Source: Parvibaculum sp039973015
GTDB lineage: Bacteria; Pseudomonadota; Alphaproteobacteria; Parvibaculales; Parvibaculaceae
NCBI RefSeq assembly: GCF_039973015.1
Contig: NZ_JBDWLT010000012.1
Coordinates: 186,001 to 250,000, forward strand
DNA: 64,000 nucleotides
Direction of reading: 5' to 3'
Below the pieces are notes generated by a model. That model did no database searches. It was given only the letters and a program-made list of their open reading frames with translations, and was not told the origin of the DNA. Within the stretch, counting starts at the first letter, position 1, and each line of letters starts with the position of its first letter. Below are positions 59,477 through 64,000 of the stretch, piece by piece. The translations under genes were made by a program, and so were the position numbers.

Positions 59477-60604
59477 CTACTCCCTCACCATCCCAGCGAC
59501 CATCTCCGCAATCGCAAGCGACGCGGTGAGCCCCGGACTTTCGATCCCGAAGAGGTTGACGAGGCCCGGCACCCCGTGCTCCCCCGGTCCCGAAATCATG
59601 AAGTCCGCCGCCGCTTCGTCCGGCGCGTTCACTTTAGGCCGCACGCCGGAATAGGCGGGTGCCAACGCACCGTCCTTCAGTTCGGGCCAGTAGCGGCGCA
59701 CGGCGGCATAGAACCTCTCGCCGCGTTCCGGTTTCACCGCATAGTCCGGCTCGCTTCCTTCCGCCACCTCGATCCATTCAACGTCCGGGCCGAAGCGCGC
59801 CTGGTTCCCTAAGTCGAGCGTCAGGTGAACGCCGAGCCCCGCTGCTTCCGGCACGGGATAGATGAGGTGCGAGAAGGGCGCACGGCCCGTCAGCGAGAAA
59901 TAATTACCCTTGGCGAAATGCGGCACCGGCACATGCGCGGCGTCGAGCCCCTCGATCCGCGCCGCGAGCGCGGGCGCCCGGAGCCCGCCCGCATTAATGA
60001 TAGTTCGTGTACGAAGCGCCATTGGCTCCGCGCCTTCCACATGAACGAGGAAGTCATCGCCCTCCCGCGTCACCCGCGTCACCGTCGAGCGAAAGGCGAT
60101 CATGCCACCTCGATCCTCGAACTCGCCTTGCAGGCTCAGCATATAAGAATGCGCATCCAGAATGCCGGTCGAGGGCGAGAGGATTGCAGCCTCCGCGCGC
60201 AGCGCCGGTTCCATCGCGCATACTTCCGCCTTGGTCAGTTGGCGGATATCGTCGACGCCGTTCGCCTTCGCGCGCGTCGCAATCGCCTGAAGCTCGCCGA
60301 GCTGCGCTTCCTCCGTCGCGACGATCAGCTTGCCGCATTTCCGGTAGGGCAGCTTGTGGCTTTCGAGATAGCCGTAGAGCATCTCGCGCCCCTCGATGCA
60401 GAGCCGTGCCTTGAGGCTGTCCTTCGGATAATAGATACCGGCATGGATCACCTCGCTGTTCCGCGCCGAGATTTCCGTGCCGATGGCGCCATGCCGCTCC
60501 AGCACCACCGTCTCATGCCCCGCGCGCGCGAGTTCCCGCGCACAGGCGAGGCCCACCGCGCCCGCACCGATTACGACTGCATCGATTTCGCTTTCCGCCA
60601 CCAC
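59477..60604 (-). CDS. FAD-dependent L-2-hydroxyglutarate oxidase-like protein
   Basis: A 375-residue DAO-family flavoenzyme. The Rossmann motif VVIGAGAVGLACARELARAG starts near residue 10, followed by VLERH, the RNSEVIHAGIYYP active-site region typical of L2HGDH/LhgO, and the second FAD segment ending GIESPGLTASLAIAEMV. The start is GTG at 60604 with GAGGGAGG upstream. It probably oxidises L-2-hydroxyglutarate or a similar hydroxyacid. Its upstream region holds the phased repeat array. Confidence 0.88.
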   Translation of the reverse strand: MVAESEIDAVVIGAGAVGLACARELARAGHETVVLERHGAIGTEISARNSEVIHAGIYYPKDSLKARLCIEGREMLYGYLESHKLPYRKCGKLIVATEEAQLGELQAIATRAKANGVDDIRQLTKAEVCAMEPALRAEAAILSPSTGILDAHSYMLSLQGEFEDRGGMIAFRSTVTRVTREGDDFLVHVEGAEPMALRTRTIINAGGLRAPALAARIEGLDAAHVPVPHFAKGNYFSLTGRAPFSHLIYPVPEAAGLGVHLTLDLGNQARFGPDVEWIEVAEGSEPDYAVKPERGERFYAAVRRYWPELKDGALAPAYSGVRPKVNAPDEAAADFMISGPGEHGVPGLVNLFGIESPGLTASLAIAEMVAGMVRE

Positions 60605-60684
60605 CGGCGACCTCCCTCACGTCACGTCAAAGCAGTGCAGGAGAAAGAGGAGGGAGGCAAGGGCCACATAACAAGAAGTGTCGT

Positions 60685-60783
60685 CCCCTCACCCGATCCT
60701 CGCTGCCGCTCGGATCACCCTCTCCCCGGAGGGGAGAGGGAAGGGGCCCGCCGCCGCGAAGCGGTGGTGGGAAGGGTGAGGGG
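60685..60783. repeat. 99-bp nested-hairpin element
   Basis: Ends CCCCTCACCC (60685) and GGGTGAGGGG (60774) are exact inverted repeats. Inside, CCCTCTCCCC-GGA-GGGGAGAGGG (60718-60740) is a perfect 10-3-10 hairpin, with further pairs GCCGCCGCG-type. MITE/REP-like shape; multicopy behaviour is likely but not testable here. It lies next to the phased array. Confidence 0.75.
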
Positions 60784-60795
60784 GCGGCGTCAAAT

Positions 60796-61183
60796 CCGGG
60801 GACAAGTTTTCGGAAAGAATCTTTTCCCCGTTTCCGGGGACAACTTCGACCGCGCTCATGGCACCGCAACATATCCCCGTCATGCGGCTGCGAAGGGGAG
60901 GCGGCCCGAAAGGCCGCGGCAAAATGCGGAGCGGGGATATCGCCGCCATTTGTAACGGTTCGATGACGTTACGATGACGGTCAAAACCGGCTTATCCCCG
61001 GCCTCGAAATCCTCCAATGAAATCATATGTTTGGGAGCCGGTGAAAAACCCCGAATTGTGACAGTGGGGTGCGAAAAGTCCCGCTTTGTCCCCGGTTGCC
61101 CTGGCTTTTATCCCCGGTGCGCGGGTGGTTTATCCCCGCAAGGCCCCGCGCTTATCCCCGGGAACGGCACTGTTTGTCCCCGG
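60796..61183. repeat. array B: TTRTCCCCGS iterons on both strands with a 22-bp-phased core
   Basis: Five copies at exactly 22-bp spacing on the plus strand: 61085, 61107, 61129, 61151 and 61173 (TTTGTCCCCGG, TTTATCCCCGG, TTTATCCCCGC, CTTATCCCCGG, TTTGTCCCCGG). Further copies: CTTATCCCCGG at 60991 and minus-strand TTGTCCCCGG at 60796-60805 and 60834-60843, plus ATATCCCCG variants at 60871 and 60931. It also has TGACGGTC at 60975, AAATCATATGTT at 61020 and TGTGACAGT at 61057. Shares these elements with array A at 17741-17834. It occupies most of the 624-bp gap between the oxidase start and the sulfatase stop. Confidence 0.85.
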
Positions 61184-61228
61184 CCGGTACGTCTCCGAGG
61201 GTGGCCCCAAAAACCATCCGTCAACGGA

Positions 61229-62752
61229 TCAATAGCGCGCAGAGGGGCGGACCACCGGCCCGTCATCCGTGATCGAGATATGGGTCAGCGTCTGCTCGTC
61301 ATGGTTCATGCGCCAAGAGAGAAGCCGCTGCGCATAGTCGAGCATCACGGGCAGGTAGGCGGGGTCCGTCGCGACATTGGTGAATTCGTCCGGGTCTTTT
61401 TCAAGGTCGAAGAGGAGCGGCGGCAGTTTCGTGAAGTGCACATATTTGAACTTCTCGTCGCGGATGATGTTCATCGTGCATTGATGCATGGTGAGGTTCA
61501 GCCGCTTCTCTGCGCTGTCATTCGCGGGGTCGCGGAAGTCGAATTCCCAATGCGCCTCGCGCCGCCACCTCGCCGGTTCGTGCCCTTCGAGGAAAGGCCT
61601 GAGCGATGCGCCGTCGCATTGCACGGGTATCTCCGCGCCGATGAGTTCGAGCATGGTCGGCATGATGTCGACATTCTCGGTGAAGCGGTCCACCTGCGTT
61701 CCGCGTGCGGCGTCCGCCTCTTCGCGCGGGTCGCGAATGATGAGCGGGATGCGATAGGACGCATCGAAATAGCCGCATTTTCCAAGCAACCAATGGTCGC
61801 CCATCTGTTCGCCGTGATCCGATGTGAAGACGATCAGCGTGTTGTCCCAGCGGCCGCTTTCCTTCAGGAAGGCGAATACACGTCCGAGCGCCTCGTCCAC
61901 TTCCGACATCAGCCCGTAATAGACGGCCTTCAGCCTGCGGAGCTTCTTTTCGTTTTCCGGCGCGCGGTAGAGCTTGCGCGAAAGCTGATGGCGGAGCCAG
62001 GGGTGCTGCTCGCCTTCCGCTTCGTGTGTTGCCTTGCGTTTGAAGCCCGGCACGGCTTCCGGGTCATACATCGCGTTGAAGGGTTCGGGCGCAACGAAGG
62101 GCGGGTGCGGCCGCAGGAGCGAGAGATGTGCGATGAAGGGCTTGCCGCTTTCCGCGATGAAGTCCATCAGCCGGTTCGTGAGAAACGACGTGTCGTCCAC
62201 TTCCTTCGGATAAACGAGGGGGCGCGGCACCGCGCCGCCATCCTCATATTCCATGCCCGGCGCGCGATGCCCATAAGCGTAGCGTATGTCGTCGGGCACT
62301 TCGTAGCCTTCGCGCTTCAGCCAGTCCGTCCAGGGTGTCGGCCAGGTGCCCATCATGGCGACGGGGCGGATGCCGGGCAGGGGCCCTTCGTAAGTTCGGA
62401 GCCAGGGGCTCTCGGGATCTTCCTCACGCGGGTCCTGGCTCGTGTCCGTATATCCAAACAAAACAGGGTCGTAGCCAAGCCTCGCTGCTTCCTTCGCCCA
62501 GTTGGTGTGACGCGCGTCGAGCGGCGTTCCATTGGTGCCGGAGCGATGGTTCTGGAGGTACATGCCGGTGTGCAGCGAGGCGCGCGAGGGGCCGCAGGGA
62601 ACAGCGTTTGCATAGTGCCTTTTGAAGAGCACACCTTCCTTCGCCAGCGCGTCGAGGTTCGGCGTCTTTACCATTTCGTGGCCGAGCGCGGAGAGGCATT
62701 CGCCGCGCCACTGGTCCGCCGTGATGAAGAGAATGTTGAGCTTGTCCGCCAT
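61229..62752 (-). CDS. sulfatase-superfamily hydrolase (phosphonate monoester hydrolase/arylsulfatase-like)
   Basis: A 507-residue alkaline-phosphatase-superfamily enzyme. The formylglycine motif C53-G-P-S-R (VPCGPSRAS) is intact, and the metal site includes Asp13 in TADQWRGE and the later FTSDHGEQMGDH pair. The C-terminal NVDIMPTMLELIG block is typical of sulfatases and phosphonate monoester hydrolases. No signal peptide, so it acts in the cytosol. The ATG at 62752 has GGAGG upstream; the longer frame is not conserved. It needs a formylglycine-generating enzyme, not seen here. Confidence 0.9.
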   Translation of the reverse strand: MADKLNILFITADQWRGECLSALGHEMVKTPNLDALAKEGVLFKRHYANAVPCGPSRASLHTGMYLQNHRSGTNGTPLDARHTNWAKEAARLGYDPVLFGYTDTSQDPREEDPESPWLRTYEGPLPGIRPVAMMGTWPTPWTDWLKREGYEVPDDIRYAYGHRAPGMEYEDGGAVPRPLVYPKEVDDTSFLTNRLMDFIAESGKPFIAHLSLLRPHPPFVAPEPFNAMYDPEAVPGFKRKATHEAEGEQHPWLRHQLSRKLYRAPENEKKLRRLKAVYYGLMSEVDEALGRVFAFLKESGRWDNTLIVFTSDHGEQMGDHWLLGKCGYFDASYRIPLIIRDPREEADAARGTQVDRFTENVDIMPTMLELIGAEIPVQCDGASLRPFLEGHEPARWRREAHWEFDFRDPANDSAEKRLNLTMHQCTMNIIRDEKFKYVHFTKLPPLLFDLEKDPDEFTNVATDPAYLPVMLDYAQRLLSWRMNHDEQTLTHISITDDGPVVRPSARY

Positions 62753-62964
62753 TTTCGCGCCTCCCGGTCCCTTGTCGTGCCTTAGACTATGCGATGCACG
62801 TGACGAAGGAACAACGGGGCTGACGCTGCGTCGAAAAGCCATCCTTTGCCTGGGCCCCCGATTGAGGGGTTGAAAAGAAATGAGCCCTGCGTCATGTATG
62901 TGCCGGTCCTTTTCGGACCCCGGCCTTGCCCGGCTCCTTCCAACCTCCGACCAAGAAAAGCAAG

Positions 62965-63285
62965 ATGGCGAAGATCATTTATATCGAGCACAACGGCACG
63001 GAACACACCATCGATGTCGAGAGCGGCATGACGGTGATGGAAGGCGCCATCAAGAACTCCATTCCCGGCATCGATGCGGATTGCGGCGGCGCCTGCGCCT
63101 GCGCGACCTGCCATGTCTATGTCGCGGAAGCCTGGAAAGAAAAAGTTGGCCCGGCGGAAAGCATGGAAGAAGACATGCTCGATTTCGCCTTCGACGTGCG
63201 CGACAATTCGCGCCTGTCCTGCCAGATCAAGGTGACGGACGAACTCGACGGCCTCGTTGTGAACCTTCCCGAAAAGCAGTTCTGA
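62965..63285 (+). CDS. adrenodoxin-type [2Fe-2S] ferredoxin
   Basis: A 106-residue ferredoxin. The cluster ligands are Cys40-x5-Cys46-x2-Cys49-x36-Cys86 (DCGGACACATCHVYV and LSCQI), the vertebrate-type/FdxB pattern; an extra Cys44 lies inside the loop. The final VNLPEKQF is typical. The ATG at 62965 follows an A/G-rich stretch. It may pair with the ferredoxin-NADP+ reductase at 63835 for a P450 or Fe-S assembly role. Confidence 0.94.
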   Translation: MAKIIYIEHNGTEHTIDVESGMTVMEGAIKNSIPGIDADCGGACACATCHVYVAEAWKEKVGPAESMEEDMLDFAFDVRDNSRLSCQIKVTDELDGLVVNLPEKQF

Positions 63286-63295
63286 GCCGTCTTTC

Positions 63296-63601
63296 TCAGC
63301 TGTTGGCGGCTGTTCGTTCCTTCTCGTCGAACACCTCGAATTCATGTTCGATCGACTTTTCGATCAGGAGCCGCCACAGCGGTTCCGCGATCGAGCGCGC
63401 GAGGCCTGCCTTGTCGGCCTCGGCGAGCACCTTGCTCACCACGTCCTCGATCCGCGCATCGTCACGCACCGCCGAGCGCTTGCCCTTGATTACGCCAGCC
63501 TGCTCGATATAGCTCTGCCGTTCCGCCAGCAGCTTCACGAGTTCACGGTCGATCCTGTCGATCTCGTTCCGGACTTCCGGCATCGTGTTGCATTTGACCA
63601 T
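63296..63601 (-). CDS. AroQ-type chorismate mutase
   Basis: A 101-residue helical protein of the AroQ class: RNEIDRIDRELVKLLAERQSYIEQAG (key Arg, Asp, Lys, Leu-Leu) with KGKR, and a final WRLLIEKSIEHE helix. Converts chorismate to prephenate for phenylalanine and tyrosine; related proteins also act as isochorismate pyruvate lyases, so specificity is open. The ATG at 63583 (MPEVRNE) is an alternative start. Convergent with the ferredoxin gene. Confidence 0.9.
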   Translation of the reverse strand: MVKCNTMPEVRNEIDRIDRELVKLLAERQSYIEQAGVIKGKRSAVRDDARIEDVVSKVLAEADKAGLARSIAEPLWRLLIEKSIEHEFEVFDEKERTAANS

Positions 63602-63717
63602 TCGGACTCTCCGGCGACTTCAGGGGGTGCGGCACGACGCCATGCTGCGCCTCCGCATGCGCTGCGTAAGATAGGCATGGACGCAGCTTTGTCACCGTCA
63701 AACATTCAATTTTTTGC

Positions 63718-63746
63718 TTGGCGTTGCGGCATCCGGGACCTATATA
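63718..63746 (+). promoter_or_regulatory. probable sigma-70 promoter of the reductase gene
   Basis: TTGGCG (63718-63723), a 17-bp spacer and TATATA (63741-63746). It lies about 90 bp before the ATG at 63835, inside an unusually AT-rich stretch of this GC-rich window. Confidence 0.5.
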
Positions 63747-63834
63747 AGCCGGAAAGGTTGTGAAATAGAAATAATCACACTTTTTATCTGGTAATTTAGC
63801 CCCGAGAGCGGGCAAGAACGACAGGTGGCCGAGA

Positions 63835-64000
63835 ATGACTCAGGAAGCGATCTCGACAGATGCAGTGATCATCGGTGCAGGACCGTGCGGGCTCTTCGCC
63901 GTATTTGAGCTCGGCCTTCTGGACATGAAATGCCACCTCATCGACATTCTGGACAAGCCGGGCGGGCAGTGCGCCGAGCTTTATCCGGAAAAGCCGATCT
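63835..64000 (+). CDS. ferredoxin-NADP+ reductase, thioredoxin-reductase-like type (5' part)
   Basis: The first 55 residues of a two-domain flavoprotein. The FAD-binding GAGPCGLFAVFELGLLDMKC motif (key Gly-x-Gly-x-x-Gly) and DILDKPGGQCAELYPEKPI match the YumC-type ferredoxin reductase family. The rest lies beyond the window. The ATG at 63835 follows GGTGGCCGAGA. Likely reduces the ferredoxin encoded 0.5 kb upstream. Confidence 0.9.
   Translation, partial: MTQEAISTDAVIIGAGPCGLFAVFELGLLDMKCHLIDILDKPGGQCAELYPEKPI

Noticed and set aside
61085..61183. Array B as a CRISPR array
   Set aside because: The repeats are 11 bp with 11-bp spacers, far too short, and there are no cas genes.
60796..61183. 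Array B as a canonical oriC
   Set aside because: No TTATCCACA boxes were found and no dnaA, hemE, parAB or repABC lies nearby. The region is reported as an unknown array instead.

Overview
The window is chromosomal DNA from a GC-rich alphaproteobacterium. Markers are the hflK-hflC-DUF2065-Do protease order, ilvB-ilvH-ilvC, mreBCD-mrdA-rodA, a STAS-MlaE/MlaF/MlaD/lipoprotein operon, an EcfG-type promoter motif and CtrA-like TTAACC half-sites. Gene order and lifestyle genes resemble Parvibaculum-type Rhizobiales, but that is inference; no rRNA or other decisive marker is present. One tRNA gene (Lys, CTT) is found. There is no prophage, transposase, IS or CRISPR array.

Layout. 1-6.6 kb: truncated mrp, then envelope quality control (hflK, hflC, DUF2065, a DegP-like protease), serB and miaA. 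6.7-10.2 kb: branched-chain amino-acid genes ilvB, ilvH, ilvC ending in a strong terminator. 10.2-18.9 kb: a racemase-like protein, a globin, an alpha/beta hydrolase, a zinc-type ArsR sensor with a CDF efflux pump flanked by intergenic repeats, a MarR/nitroreductase pair with a shared palindrome, purT, a Ca2+/cation antiporter and a LysR regulator. 19.4-25.0 kb: the elongasome operon mreB-mreC-mreD-mrdA-rodA. 25.2-33.1 kb: tRNA-Lys, a PhyH dioxygenase, a lipoprotein hydrolase, rhlE, corA, a histidine phosphatase, a CheZ-like protein, a methyltransferase and an MFS carrier. 33.4-36.5 kb: a glycosyltransferase/methyltransferase/toroid-protein operon. 36.7-48.4 kb: a catabolism-like accessory block (epoxide hydrolase, FAD enzyme, VOC protein, two proteins of unknown function around an APH-like kinase, MFS, TauD-type dioxygenase, MDR reductase, dipeptide epimerase). 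48.5-52.4 kb: a CHASE2 cyclase-like protein with lost catalytic residues, a probable general-stress pair and a c-type cytochrome. 52.6-56.1 kb: the Mla-type lipid transport operon. 56.3-59.2 kb: a long coiled-coil membrane protein divergent from an HPt protein. 59.5-64.0 kb: an L-2-hydroxyglutarate-oxidase-like enzyme, a sulfatase-superfamily enzyme, a [2Fe-2S] ferredoxin, a chorismate mutase and the start of a ferredoxin-NADP+ reductase.

The most unusual signal is non-coding. Two intergenic regions 43 kb apart (17741-17834 and 60796-61183) carry an 11-bp motif, YTTRTCCCCGS-like, repeated at exactly 22-bp intervals (three copies in one, five in the other). Both also contain the exact 12-mer AAATCATATGTT and a TGTGACAGT box. 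This looks like an iteron or phased protein-binding array of unknown function, with no rep gene or canonical DnaA boxes nearby.

Functional links visible from order and overlap: HflK/HflC start-stop overlap (TGATG), MrdA/RodA overlap (TGATG), MlaE/MlaF and MlaF-MlaD-lipoprotein coupling, MFS/TauD overlap, and the ArsR operator upstream of arsR-CDF.
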